A stretch of DNA of 64,000 nt, taken from positions 1 through 64,000 of the forward strand of contig JADJSZ010000020.1 in NCBI GenBank assembly GCA_016711405.1, given 5' to 3'. Below are positions 50,750 through 60,436 of the stretch, piece after piece (position 1 is the first letter of the stretch; each line of letters opens with the position of its first letter). Source of the stretch: Candidatus Hadersleviella danica. Lineage in GTDB: Bacteria; Chloroflexota; Anaerolineae; Promineifilales; Promineifilaceae. The translations under genes were made by a program, and so were the position numbers. Below the pieces are notes generated by a model that had not been told where the DNA came from, did no database searches, and was given only the letters and a program-made list of their open reading frames with translations.

Positions 50750-53649
50750 ATGCCCATGTTAACCCTTCGTCTCTTAGGAGAAGCTTCCGTTTGGCGCGAT
50801 GACACAGAGCTGGTAACAGGGTGGCAATCCCGCACGGCCGAGGCTCTCTTCCTCTACCTCGCCTGCCAACAAAAACCCATCGCCCGCACAACCTTGGCCG
50901 AATTTTTGTGGGCCGAGCGTGATAGCCAACAATCGGCCTCCAACCTGCGCGTCGCCCTTACCTTGCTTCGCAAACTAGTGGGGGAGTATTTGGTGGTTAC
51001 TCGCACCACTGTCGGCTTTAACACCCAAGCCCCCTACTGGCTAGACACGGCCGAGTTTGCCCAACGCCACCGCGCCCTCGAGGTGCTATTGCACCACCAA
51101 ACACCCCCTTGGATGAGGCCACCCTTGCCGAAGTGGAAACGGCCGTGGCCCTCTACCAAGGTGATTTTATGGCTGGCTTCAGCTTGCGCGATAACCAAGC
51201 CTTTGAGGAATGGCTCCTTCTACAACAAGAGCGATACCGCCAAATGGCCACCCAGCTTTTGCGCCGCTTGGTGCAAAGCCTGATGCACAGAGGCCACAAC
51301 GGCCGTGCCCTCCCCTATGCCGACCAACTGATTCAGCTAAACCCCTTAAACGAAACAGCCCAACAGCAAAAAATGCTCCTGTTGGCGCGGGATGGACAAT
51401 TAGCCGCCGCCCTAGCCCAATACCAAACCTACCACAACCTCTTGGCCGAAGAATTAGGGGTAGAGCCAATGGCCGAAACCAAAGCCCTTGCCGAACGCAT
51501 CCGCCATGCCAGCCAGTCACCCCGCCATAACTTACCCCCTACGCCCACCACCTTAATTGGGCGCGAAGCATTGGTGGCCGAACTGCTGGGCAAGCTGAAC
51601 AACCCCGCCTGCCGCGTGTTGACCTTGGTGGGGACGGGTGGGGTGGGCAAAACCAGCTTGGCCTTAGAAGCTGTGCGGAGCCTTATCCCCACAGGCTATT
51701 TTCTAAATGGATTGCGCTTTGTCTCGCTGGCCGAAACAGCCACAGGCAAAGCCATCCCCCATGAATTGGCGGTGGCCTTGGGGTTGCCCCTCGCCCCCCC
51801 CCAATTGTTGGCCGAACTGGCCGAAAAAGAGATGTTGTTGTTGCTGGATAATATGGAGCAGGTGGCCGAGGATCCCGACACGGCCGTTTTCTTGGCCGAT
51901 TTACTCCATAAAGCCCCCTTGGTTAAGTTGTTGGTGACTTCGCGCCAACGGCTCCAATTGCACGAAGAGCAGTTGTTGCCCGTGCCCAATTTGGATGTGG
52001 CCACCAGTGCGCCCGTGTTATTCAAGCAAGCGGCGCAAAAGGTATTGCCCCATTTTGCACCAACGGCCGTGGAGGCAGAAGCCATTGCCGATATTTGCCA
52101 AAGCGTAGCGGGATTGCCACTGGCCATAGAATTGGCGGCGGGTTGGTTGCGCCACATGCCCTGCACGGCCGTGGCTACCGAACTCCATCACAGCCTCGCT
52201 TTGCTCACCAGTTCGCTCCGCAATGTGCCCGAACGGCACAGGAGCATGACGGCCGTGTTTGACCATTCGTGGGCGTTGTTAACCCCACCGCAACGGCAAT
52301 TATTAGCCCGGCTGGCCATCTTCCACGGAGGATTCACCTTACCAGCCGCCCAAGCCATTGCCCGCGCTGATTGGGTCGATGTGATCATTTTGCTCGAACA
52401 ATCCTTGGTGCGGCACGAAGAAGGACGCTACACCTTGCACCCCCTTTTGCGCCAATATGCGTGGGGGCGGCTGGCCGATTCTGGCGAACAAGCCGCCCTG
52501 AGCCATGCCCATGCCCATTTTTGGGCGGCCTATTTGGCCGAGCAGGGCGATGGCAAAAGCGGCAAAGCACGAACGAGTATTCAGGCGGAATTGCCCAATT
52601 TGCGAGCGGCGTGGTTGTGGGCGGCAGAGGGGGGCGATGCGGCCGTGTTGGCCCAGATGCTCCCGCTCTGGCACAACTTTTTCAGCGTCGAAAGCCGTTT
52701 CGCCGAAGGGATTACCCTGCTACAAGCGGGGTGGGAAAGGTTGCCCACCAGCCCCCCCTTGCCCGCCTCACTCCCCGCCGATTGGTTGGGGCGCATGGCT
52801 CGTATGCACATTCACCTTGGCCAATTGTCATCTGCCCAAGCCTTGCTTCAGCAAGCGTATGCCTTGCTCGATGGGCCAGAGGCTCCCAAGTTGCGGGGCA
52901 TCCTCATGGGGCACGAGGCGATTATCACCTTTCACAAGGGGGAGTTTGGGCAAGCGGTGATTCTGGCACAAGAGAGTTTGGCCTTAGCCACGGCCGCTGA
53001 CGATTTAGATGGGCAAATCTTTGGGGTGAGCTTTTTGGGGAGTTGCTACAAAGCACTGGGGCAATATGCCGAAGCCAAAAATTGCTTTACGCAGGCTGTG
53101 GCATTATATGAAGCGACGGGGGATGACTTGGGGCGAGCCATGATGCTGAATAACTTGGGCAATTTGGCACAGGCGCAGGGGGAATTTGTGGTCGCCCAGA
53201 CATTTTATTTGGCTTGTATCTCGTTATTTCGGGTGCAGAATCATGGTTATGGGGCGGCCACCGCATTAGCCAATGCGGGGCGGCTGGCGCAAAAATTGGG
53301 CGATTTGGAGCAAGCCGAAATTTTGTTGCAGGAGAGCCTCCTCTTAAAAAAGGAGCAAAAAGACAATCGGGGAGTGGTGGTGGCGCTGATTGGCTTGGCC
53401 GACGTGGCCGTAGCGGCCGCCAATTTTCCCGCCGCCCAGCAATACACGGCCGAAGGCATGGCCTTGGCACAACTCATAGGCGATATCAAGCTCCAGTTGG
53501 AGGTGCAGGTGGTGCAAGCAACATTGGCCCACGCCCAAGGAGATATGGCCACCACCCAGCAGTTCGCGGCCGTGCTCCTCGCCCACCCCGCCCTCACCCA
53601 AGAAGCCCGTGTCCAAATCTCCAGCCTGATGGGAGTGGCTAGTGGTTAG
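50750..53649 (+). CDS. AfsR/SARP-type regulator: BTAD, NB-ARC ATPase and TPR domains, one frameshift
   Basis: ATG 50750. An N-terminal winged helix (LRLLGEASVWRDDTELVTGW, QQSASNLRVALTLLRKLVGE) is followed by the bacterial transcriptional activation domain. One C is missing from the C5 run at 51104-51108 (HHQTP, then LDEATLAEVETAVALYQGDF in the next frame). The NB-ARC/STAND module has Walker A LVGTGGVGKTSLALEAV, Walker B EMLLLLDNMEQV, KLLVTSRQRL and GLPLAIELAAGWLR. At least seven TPRs follow (AEAKNCFTQAVALYEATGDD, EQAEILLQESLLLKKEQKDN). It should be a cytoplasmic ATP-gated activator. The restored length is about 966 residues. A divergently placed target is not evident. Confidence 0.87.
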
Positions 53650-53704
53650 TGGTTAGTGATTATTGAGGAGTTCACTAGCCACTAGCCACTAACCACTAAC
53701 CACT
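53637..53704. repeat. Spacer hairpin array, GTGGTTA/CCACTAA heptamers
   Basis: GGCTAGTGGTTAGTGGTTAG faces TCACTAGCCACTAGCCACTA. It lies between convergent genes, and its units supply the stop codons (TAG) of both. Confidence 0.93.
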
Positions 53705-55567
53705 TAATACCAGCCAGCGCTCCATGGCGGCGTCTAAGGCTGTTTGCGCCGCTTCTAGTGCGGCCGTGGCTTTGCCCAAGCGCTGGTAGTCGCCGCCCGC
53801 CTCGTTTAGCACGGCCGCCAACGCCTCCACCTGCGCCTCCAACTCGGGCAACTGCGCTTCCAATGCCTCCAATTCTCGTGTTTCCTTCCACGTGAGTTTG
53901 CGGGTGGCAACGGCCGTGGGGGTGATGGAGGGCGGGGCGGTGGCCGTTTTGGCCACAGGCGGGGGCGTTGTGGGGCGAGATTGAGGCACATAGGGCGTGG
54001 GGTAGCGCGTGCCCAGCACCCCGCCTTCCTCAAAACTCAGCACAAAATCCACGTTGCGATCCAAAAAGTACCTGTCATGGCTGACCACGATGAGTGCCCC
54101 CGCGAAGGCATCTAAAAATTGCTCGAGGACGGCCAGCGTTTCCACGTCTAAATCGTTCGTTGGCTCATCTAAAAAGAGGACATTCGGCCGTGTGGCCAGT
54201 GTGCGAAGCAGGTAGAGCCGCCGCCGTTCGCCGCCGCTCAAGCTCCCAATCAGGGTGCGTTGTTCGGGGCGGGAAAAGAGGAACCATTCCAACATTTGCG
54301 CCGTTTCGATGCGTTCGCCGTCGTTGGTCTGAATCAGCGGGGCGATTTCGCCCATGTAATCGGCCACGGTGCGGTGGGCGTTCGCTTCTAGCTCCTCGTT
54401 GTGCTGGTCGAAATAGCCCAGTTGCACGGTGGGGCCCCAGATGACACGGCCGTTATCCGCCTCTGATTTGCCCGCCAACACATCCAAAAAGGAGCTTTTG
54501 CCCGCCCCGTTTGGCCCCACCAACCCCAGCCTGTCCCCCTGCTCCAAGCGAAAATCCAAATTGGCAAACAGGGTCAAATCCCCATAGCTTTTGCGGATGC
54601 CTTCCGCCTCCAGCACCTTTTGCCCCAACCTGCGGCTGGCCAATGCCATTGCCACCCGCTCGTCGGCGGGGTCATATTGCACCTCTAGCAACGCCTCCAC
54701 GCGCTGGATGTGCCCCTTTTGTTTGGTGGCGCGGGCTTGTGCGCCCCGCTGGAGCCATGCCAATTCGCGGCGCAATTGCACTTGCCGCTTTTGTTCGTGC
54801 CGCGCCAAAAGCTCTTGGCGGGCGGTGCGTTGCTCGAGGTAGCGCGTGTAGTTGCCCTCGTAGGCGATGAGTTCTTTGCGGTCTAGCTCCACAATTTTGT
54901 TGGCCACCCGCTCCAAGAAATAGCGGTCATGGGTCACCATCAGCAGGGCGGCCGACATGCCTTGCAAATACTCTTCCAGCCATTGCACGGTGGATGCGTC
55001 TATGTGGTTGGTCGGTTCGTCGAGGATGAGGAGGTGGCCGGGGTTGAGCAGGGCTTGGGCGAGGGCGACGCGCCGCTCTTGGCCGCCGCTCAATGTGCCC
55101 ACGGCCGCCTCAAACTGGGTGATGCCCAGCTTGGTGAGGGTGTTTTTGGCGTTGGCCTCGGCCGTCCAGCCCCCCACGCGGTCCATCTCGGCCGAAAGCT
55201 CCCCCAGTTGCCGTTGCAACTCGAGGTCGGCGGGCTGGTGGTGCAGGGCAAGGCTAACCCGCTCGTAGTCGCGCAAGAGAGCCATTTGGGGGGTGTCGGT
55301 TTGGAAGATGGTCTCCAAAACGGTTAGGTTGGGGTCGAGATTGGGCTGTTGGGGCAGGTAGCGCACGCGCACGTTGCCCCAGATGGTCAGTTGGCCGCTG
55401 TCGGCCGTGTCCAGCCCCGCAATCATGCGGAGCAGGGTTGTTTTGCCGCTCCCGTTGCGGCCGAGCAGGCCAATGCGCTCGCCTTCGTTGATGAGCAGGG
55501 AGGCGTTTTCGAGCAACGGCCGTTCCCCAAATCGTTTGTGTACGCCAGCAAGGGTGACTAAGTTCAT
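53696..55567 (-). CDS. ABC-F family ATPase, Uup type
   Basis: 623 residues, ATG 55567. Two complete ATPase cassettes: Walker A GLLGRNGSGKTTLLRMIAG and GLVGPNGAGKSSFLDVLAG, signatures TLSGGQERRVALAQALL and SLSGGERRRLYLLRTLA, Walker B LLILDEPTNHID and VLFLDEPTNDLD, with an ABC-F linker (QLRRELAWLQRGAQARATKQ) between. A C-terminal coiled coil (WKETRELEALEAQLPELEAQ, VEALAAVLNEAGGDYQRLGK) is the Uup hallmark. There is no transmembrane part; such proteins act on the ribosome or on DNA structures. The final WLVLSG-stop comes from the spacer array. Confidence 0.93.
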   Translation of the reverse strand: MNLVTLAGVHKRFGERPLLENASLLINEGERIGLLGRNGSGKTTLLRMIAGLDTADSGQLTIWGNVRVRYLPQQPNLDPNLTVLETIFQTDTPQMALLRDYERVSLALHHQPADLELQRQLGELSAEMDRVGGWTAEANAKNTLTKLGITQFEAAVGTLSGGQERRVALAQALLNPGHLLILDEPTNHIDASTVQWLEEYLQGMSAALLMVTHDRYFLERVANKIVELDRKELIAYEGNYTRYLEQRTARQELLARHEQKRQVQLRRELAWLQRGAQARATKQKGHIQRVEALLEVQYDPADERVAMALASRRLGQKVLEAEGIRKSYGDLTLFANLDFRLEQGDRLGLVGPNGAGKSSFLDVLAGKSEADNGRVIWGPTVQLGYFDQHNEELEANAHRTVADYMGEIAPLIQTNDGERIETAQMLEWFLFSRPEQRTLIGSLSGGERRRLYLLRTLATRPNVLFLDEPTNDLDVETLAVLEQFLDAFAGALIVVSHDRYFLDRNVDFVLSFEEGGVLGTRYPTPYVPQSRPTTPPPVAKTATAPPSITPTAVATRKLTWKETRELEALEAQLPELEAQVEALAAVLNEAGGDYQRLGKATAALEAAQTALDAAMERWLVLSG

Positions 55568-55956
55568 AGGGGGGAATTATACTGGTATTTGGCGTAGGGG
55601 CGCAGGGAGGGTGTTTTTTGACGAGAAGGCGCAAAGGGATGACAACTGGGTAGCAAAACCTGTCAAGTGGGGCATACGGCCGTTTGCCCCTCGCTAAACA
55701 GCCTATAATTAGCGCATTATCCAATTGGCTATAAGTTAAGCGATTTTCCAGAGTGTCAAGTAGGTACTTTTCCTCTAAACACCCTTTGCCTTTTCCCATT
55801 TTTGCCCTTTTGCAATAAAAATTTATTACAAAAGGGCAAAAGAACAATGAGGCAAAGGGATTTGGACTTGTTTTCTCTCTTGATTTTTGCTTAAAACCTT
55901 AACTTATAACGAATAGCATTACCCACCGAATAACGCCCTTCAATTAACCACCTGTT
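55568..55956. other. Divergent intergenic region
   Basis: No gene is visible. It separates the ABC-F gene from a rightward pair. A strong hairpin lies at 55800-55841 (TTTTGCCCTTTTG..CAAAAGGGCAAAA, with AATAA/TTATT inside the loop). Remnants of the GCGCAAAGG array lie near 55630 and 55848. The ABC-F promoter should be around 55570-55740. Confidence 0.5.
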
Positions 55957-56475
55957 ATGCACCCAATCTCTATCTTCCTCATCATCGTCATCGCTTTGCT
56001 CATTATGGCTGGCCGTGCGGTGGCCGAAGCGGTGGACAAAACCACCGAGGCCATCCACGAACTTTTTCGCCAGCAAGTGGCGGAGCGGGGGGGCATCATG
56101 GTCACGCTGACCAAAGTTCGGGGAGTGTCGCAATACGACCCATACGCAGTATATGAAGTGACTTTTGAAGGGCGCATTGGCAAGGTGTACACAACGATAG
56201 CCAAATACGATGGGGGACACCGCAAAATCTATTGGGAAAAATCCCCCAGTGATTGGTTGGCCCAAGAAGAGCCGTTGCCTATTGCCCCAGCACCCCGCGA
56301 GGAACGGCCGCATTTGGACAGTCCACTGGCCACAGAGCGATTAGCGGCCGTGCGCCAATTGGCCCAAACCCACCCCGTGAGCCAACGCAACCTTGTGCGG
56401 CTGGCACAAATGGCGGTGGAAGATGACGACCCACAGGTGCGAGAAGAGGCCAAGGCCATCGTGCGCCGCAGTTAA
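55957..56475 (+). CDS. Membrane-anchored protein with C-terminal HEAT-like end, paralogue 1
   Basis: 172 residues, ATG 55957. One N-terminal membrane segment (ISIFLIIVIALLIMAGRAVA). The following domain has VAERGGIMVTLTKVRGVSQY and EGRIGKVYTTIAKYDGGHRK, and a C-terminal helix pair (LATERLAAVRQLAQTHPVSQ, VEDDDPQVREEAKAIVRRS) of HEAT-repeat character. The next gene encodes a related protein with the same order of elements, so the pair arose by tandem duplication. The function is unknown; an anchored scaffold is plausible. Confidence 0.7.
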   Translation: MHPISIFLIIVIALLIMAGRAVAEAVDKTTEAIHELFRQQVAERGGIMVTLTKVRGVSQYDPYAVYEVTFEGRIGKVYTTIAKYDGGHRKIYWEKSPSDWLAQEEPLPIAPAPREERPHLDSPLATERLAAVRQLAQTHPVSQRNLVRLAQMAVEDDDPQVREEAKAIVRRS

Positions 56476-56513
56476 AATTCTCCAGCACACGGCTGGTATA
56501 GGAGGAGAGGAAC

Positions 56514-57047
56514 ATGGTTAATGACGATTGGTTGTCCTTGTTAGCGGTCTGTGTCTTTGTCCCTGTTTGGGCATATTTCGCCGCCCAAACAAGTTACTTC
56601 GGTGATTTTTTCAACAGCTACGACGACGAAAAAAACCGTCAATGGCTGGTAAAAGAAATTGCCCAAAGGGGAGGAACCGTTCGAGCCATACATCGCCTCA
56701 ATTCATTCTCAAAGAAGCTGTTTGTGGTTGAGTTCACCAATGGGAAAGGAGAAGAATTCCACATCAAATGCAAAGCTGATTTACATAAACAACGCATTGT
56801 TTGGTCAACCGACCCCAGTGACGTGATGCCAACCAACACCACTTGGTTAAATCCGCCACGTCCCTCAGCGGCCGTATTGGAACAGCTCAACAGCCCGTTG
56901 CGGTATGAACGATTAACGGCCGTGCTCGCCTTACAGCAATTCGAGCAACTGCCTGCTGAGGTATACGGCCGTTTGGCTCTCATCGCCGTTGAAGATGATT
57001 ACCCACCCGTGCGAGAAGAAGCCAAGGCCATCGTGCGCCGCAATTAA
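56514..57047 (+). CDS. Membrane-anchored protein with C-terminal HEAT-like end, paralogue 2
   Basis: 177 residues, ATG 56514 with GGAGAGG upstream, 38 bp after paralogue 1. N-terminal segment LLAVCVFVPVWAYFAAQTSY; central IAQRGGTVRAIHRLNSFSKK and LHKQRIVWSTDPSDVMP aligned with QVAERGG and KIYWEKSPSDWLA of paralogue 1; ending VEDDYPPVREEAKAIVRRN, almost the same as its neighbour. The middle diverges freely, while the last ~20 residues are nearly fixed, which points to a functional C-terminal motif. Confidence 0.7.
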   Translation: MVNDDWLSLLAVCVFVPVWAYFAAQTSYFGDFFNSYDDEKNRQWLVKEIAQRGGTVRAIHRLNSFSKKLFVVEFTNGKGEEFHIKCKADLHKQRIVWSTDPSDVMPTNTTWLNPPRPSAAVLEQLNSPLRYERLTAVLALQQFEQLPAEVYGRLALIAVEDDYPPVREEAKAIVRRN

Positions 57048-57094
57048 GTTTCAAGCCCCACTACACCCATACACGAATAAACCCCTACACCCCC

Positions 57095-58327
57095 TCACCC
57101 CAACAATGCCGCCGCCCACTCGGGGGGCACTTTGCTGTCGTAGGTGATTGTTTTCGCGCCCAAAAAGTCGGCGAGGTGGTGGATGGCTCCTGCCACGGCC
57201 GTACCCGTCTGCTCACCCTGCGGCGCGTTTGGCTCGGCGTACACCGCTTCGATGTGCAACACTTTTTTCTTCCAATCCATGCGCGGCGAAACACGGCCGA
57301 TGAGCGTTTCGCCATGCAAAATAGGCAACACATAATAGCCATACTGCCGCTTGGCGGCGGGCACATAAATCTCGATGCGGTAATAAAAATCCCACAACCG
57401 CTCAGTGCGTTCGCGGTCGCGGATGAGGTTGTCAAACGGGGAGAGGAGGGTGGTGCGCGGCTCCCATGCGCCTGCTTGGAGTTGTTCCAGCAGGGGCAAG
57501 CTCTCGACATGGGCGTAATGGGGCAGGTTTTCCCAGCCCGCCACCTGCACAGGGATAACCTGCCCTTCGGCGACTAGCTCGGCCAGCACACGGCCGAGTT
57601 CGGGATAGCGTCCCTCGGTGAAATGCTTGCTAATCTCGCGCTCGGTGGCCACGCCAAGGGCGCGGAGCGATTTTTGCGCCGCGTCGCGGGTGACTTGGGC
57701 GGCCGTCCAGCCCGTGGGCAAATCGGGCGGCAACACCCGCTCGGCCAAATCCCACCACCGCTTCAGGCCATCTCGCTGGCTGACCATGATTTGGCCGCGT
57801 GTCCAGAGATGGTCGAGCATGTAGGCCACGCTACGGCCGTTCGTCCAGCCGCTGGAATCCCACGGAACCCGCGCCTTGTCCTCAAAATCGCTGGGCAATT
57901 GCGGGCCACGCTCCGCTATTTGGTCTAAAAGGGATTGCTTGAACGCCTCGTTTTCCTCAACCCATTGCATAATGCGCGAACCCCATGCACTGGTGCGCCC
58001 CTCGTCGTAGCGGCGCATCATGTAATCGTGCAGGTGGTAATCTTCGGTTAGCACAATGGAGGCGGCGTGTGCCCAATACTCGAACAGCAACCGTTCTTGG
58101 TAGATGAGTTGGTGGAGCAGGGCGCGGTCATAGGTGCCCAAGCGGCTCCACAGAACGAGGTATTGGGTGCGTTCCACGGCGCGGATGGGGTCGAGTTGCA
58201 GGCAACGGATTTGGTGCAACACGGCCAGCATCGCCTCACGGGTGGGGGTGGGGAAGGGGCCAGCGAGGTGTTGGGCGGCCACGGCCGCCCTGCGGACAGT
58301 TTGGGGGGAAAGGGTGAGGGGGGACAT
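57095..58327 (-). CDS. YcaQ/AlkX-like winged-helix protein (DUF1006 family)
   Basis: 410 residues, ATG 58327. Family blocks: LAVLHQIRCLQLDPIRAVER, LVLWSRLGTYDRALLHQLIY, FEYWAHAASIVLTEDYHLHD, WDSSGWTNGRSVAYMLDHLW, LLSPFDNLIRDRERTERLWD and FYYRIEIYVPAAKRQYGYYV, then LPILHGETLIGRVSPRMDW. Members fold as tandem winged helices, and E. coli YcaQ is a DNA glycosylase that unhooks interstrand crosslinks. The length is usual. It probably acts in DNA repair; the exact lesion is unknown. Confidence 0.88.
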   Translation of the reverse strand: MSPLTLSPQTVRRAAVAAQHLAGPFPTPTREAMLAVLHQIRCLQLDPIRAVERTQYLVLWSRLGTYDRALLHQLIYQERLLFEYWAHAASIVLTEDYHLHDYMMRRYDEGRTSAWGSRIMQWVEENEAFKQSLLDQIAERGPQLPSDFEDKARVPWDSSGWTNGRSVAYMLDHLWTRGQIMVSQRDGLKRWWDLAERVLPPDLPTGWTAAQVTRDAAQKSLRALGVATEREISKHFTEGRYPELGRVLAELVAEGQVIPVQVAGWENLPHYAHVESLPLLEQLQAGAWEPRTTLLSPFDNLIRDRERTERLWDFYYRIEIYVPAAKRQYGYYVLPILHGETLIGRVSPRMDWKKKVLHIEAVYAEPNAPQGEQTGTAVAGAIHHLADFLGAKTITYDSKVPPEWAAALLG

Positions 58328-58380
58328 GGGGGAATTTTAGACCATCTGTTCGGTGGAGGGCAATTGTCATTTGTCCCTTG

Positions 58381-58908
58381 TCACTGGTCATTTGTCCCCC
58401 GTCCCCCTTGCCATTCGCCCAACACACGGCCGTGGCGGGCTTCTAACTTGACCAGCGGCCGTTTGGCGACCATGAGTTCGCGGGCTTGCTCGAAGCTCAA
58501 CCCTTCGTGTTTCATCAAATAGCCTGCCACGAGAGTGGCGGAACGGCCGCGCCCCTTGGCGCAGTGGACGTAAACGGGGCGGCCGTCGGCCAGTTGTTGG
58601 TGCATAAACGCGACCCCTTGCTCGATGACGGCCGCTGGCGGAGCGGACATATCGGGCACGGCCAATTTGAGGTAGCGAATGTCGTGTTTGGCCAAAAAGG
58701 CGCGGTCATCCTCCCGCTCGGCGCGAATATCCACCACCGCCCCAATGCCTTGGCGCACCAAAAAGTCGTAATCCCGCGCATAGGTGGGGGCGCCACCGAG
58801 CCAGAGGCGCGGCTGTATCTCATCATACCAACTGTGCCCCTCCAACCGTTCGTACACAAAGCGGATGAGGGGGTAAAACAGGTCAAAAATTCTGTGGAAA
58901 AGGGTCAT
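58381..58908 (-). CDS. Dual-specificity/tyrosine protein phosphatase
   Basis: 175 residues from ATG 58908 (MTLFHRIFDLFYPLIRFVYE); five earlier codons are possible. The catalytic loop is VYVHCAKGRGRSATLVAGYL (HCxxGxxRS), with the general-acid Asp probably in LAVPDMSAPP and the entry motif IQPRLWLGGAPTYARDYDFL. A hydrophobic amphipathic N-terminus suggests membrane association. It resembles PTPMT1-like phosphatases that act on lipids or proteins. The stop region runs into a GTCCCTTGTC array. Confidence 0.85.
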   Translation of the reverse strand: MTLFHRIFDLFYPLIRFVYERLEGHSWYDEIQPRLWLGGAPTYARDYDFLVRQGIGAVVDIRAEREDDRAFLAKHDIRYLKLAVPDMSAPPAAVIEQGVAFMHQQLADGRPVYVHCAKGRGRSATLVAGYLMKHEGLSFEQARELMVAKRPLVKLEARHGRVLGEWQGGRGTNDQ

Positions 58909-58946
58909 GGTTTCAATGAGCAAGGAGCAATGAACAAAGGGGAGGG

Positions 58947-59010
58947 GTTACAGGTTGCAGGTTACAAGTTACAGGTGGTGGAGCGACTTGTAACTTGTAA
59001 CCTGCAACAG
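58947..59010. repeat. Spacer hairpin array, GTTACAA/GGTTGCA heptamers
   Basis: GGTTACAGGTTGCAGGTTAC, then AAGTTACAGG, faces CTTGTAACTTGTAACCTGCA. It fills the spacer between the phosphatase and cbs genes. Confidence 0.93.
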
Positions 59011-59012
59011 CC

Positions 59013-60429
59013 TTACCCCGTTTGCGAGGCGAGGAAGTCCAGCATATCAATCTTGGTCAAAATGCCTGTGACGTGGTGTTGGTCATCCACAATCACGGCC
59101 GCGTCCTGCTCCTTGAAGATTTGCACCAGCTTGCCCAGCGGCGTGCCTGTCGTGGCCGTCATGGGGTGGCGGTTGATAATCGGCTCGATAGCCTCGCCCT
59201 GTTCGTGGGCATGGTCATCCCGCAGGAGGTGGTCGAGCAGGTCAATTTCGCGCACAATGCCGACGAGACGGCCGTCTTCTCCCACCACCTGGCACTTGCG
59301 AAATGCCATACCGCTTGAGCAAACCGACCACCTCTTCCATGCTGTCGCTCGGCCGAACGGTCACCACCTGCTGGCTCTTCTTGCCCGCCTGAATGTCGGA
59401 AACGTGTTGGGTAACACGCGGGCGGCCGAGGAACCCATTTTCGCGCATCCAGTTGTCGTTAAACACCTTGCTCAGGTAGCGCGACCCCGAATCGGGCAAA
59501 ATGACGACCATCGTCGCCTCGGGGCCGAGTTTGTGCTGGCGGGCGTAGTTGATGGCTCCCGCCACGGCCGCGCCACACGAGCCACCCACAAACAGCCCCT
59601 CTTCCCGCACCAAACGGCGGGTCATCAGCAAACTCTCGCGGTCATTTACCTGCACGATGGCATCCACCACGCTCAAATCAGTAGAGCCGGGCAGAAAATC
59701 CTCGCCAATCCCCTCCACTTTGTACCCCTCGGCTTTGGTTTGTTCGATGGGCACGCCTTTGTGCAAATCGTAGAGAATCGAGCCGATGGGATCTACGCCG
59801 ACCACCTGAATGGCGGGGTTTTTCTCCTTCAGGTAGCGTCCTGCGCCGCTAATCGTGCCGCCCGTGCCCATGCCAACCACATAATGGGTCATGCGGTCGC
59901 CGATTTGCCGCCACATTTCGGGGCCAGTCGTTAAATAATGGGCGCGAGGGTTTTCGGGATTGTGGTATTGGTTGGCCAAAATCGAGTTGGGGGTTTCGCG
60001 CACGAGGCGTTCGGCGACTTGGTAATAACTGCGCGGGTCGCTCGGTTCCACGGCCGTTGGCGTGACCACCACCTCCGCCCCATATGCCCGCAACAGCTCA
60101 ATCTTCTCCTGCGACATCTTATCGGGCATGACAAAAATGCACTTGTACCCCTTAATGGCGGCCACAATGGCCAACCCCGCCCCTGTGTTGCCAGAGGTAG
60201 ATTCGACAATTGTCCCGCCGGGGCGCAAACGGCCGCTCCGCTCCGCCTCCTCAATCATCCCCAAGCCAATGCGGTCCTTGACCGAACCGCCGGGGTTGAA
60301 AAACTCCACCTTGGCGTAAATTGTGCAAGGCAAATCATCCACCACCGAATTGAGCCGCACCAGCGGCGTGTTGCCTATCGTGCCTAAAACGGTGTCGTAC
60401 ACCAGTTCATGGGTAAATTCTGTTGACAT
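59013..60429 (-). CDS. Cystathionine beta-synthase with C-terminal CBS-domain pair, one frameshift
   Basis: ATG 60429. PLP fold-type II core: TIGNTPLVRLNSVVD, FFNPGGSVKDRIGLGMIEEA (PLP-Lys), ESTSGNTGAGLAIVAAIKGY, VGMGTGGTISGAGRYLKEKN and GSCGAAVAGAINYA. The CBS-pair regulatory domain begins with GISQVP. One extra G at about 59284-59290 breaks the frame (PGGGRRRP-stop), and without it the reading continues VVGEDGRLVGIVREIDLLDH to HHVTGILTKIDMLDFLASQT at 59013. The restored length is about 472 residues, normal for bacterial CBS; it has no heme domain. It forms cystathionine from serine and homocysteine. The next gene encodes its pathway partner. Confidence 0.9.
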
Positions 60430-60436
60430 AAAACCT

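Noticed and set aside
54000..54500. ABC-F protein as a membrane transporter
   Set aside because: It has two ATPase cassettes in one chain, an ABC-F linker and a coiled-coil end, with no membrane segments and no permease neighbour.
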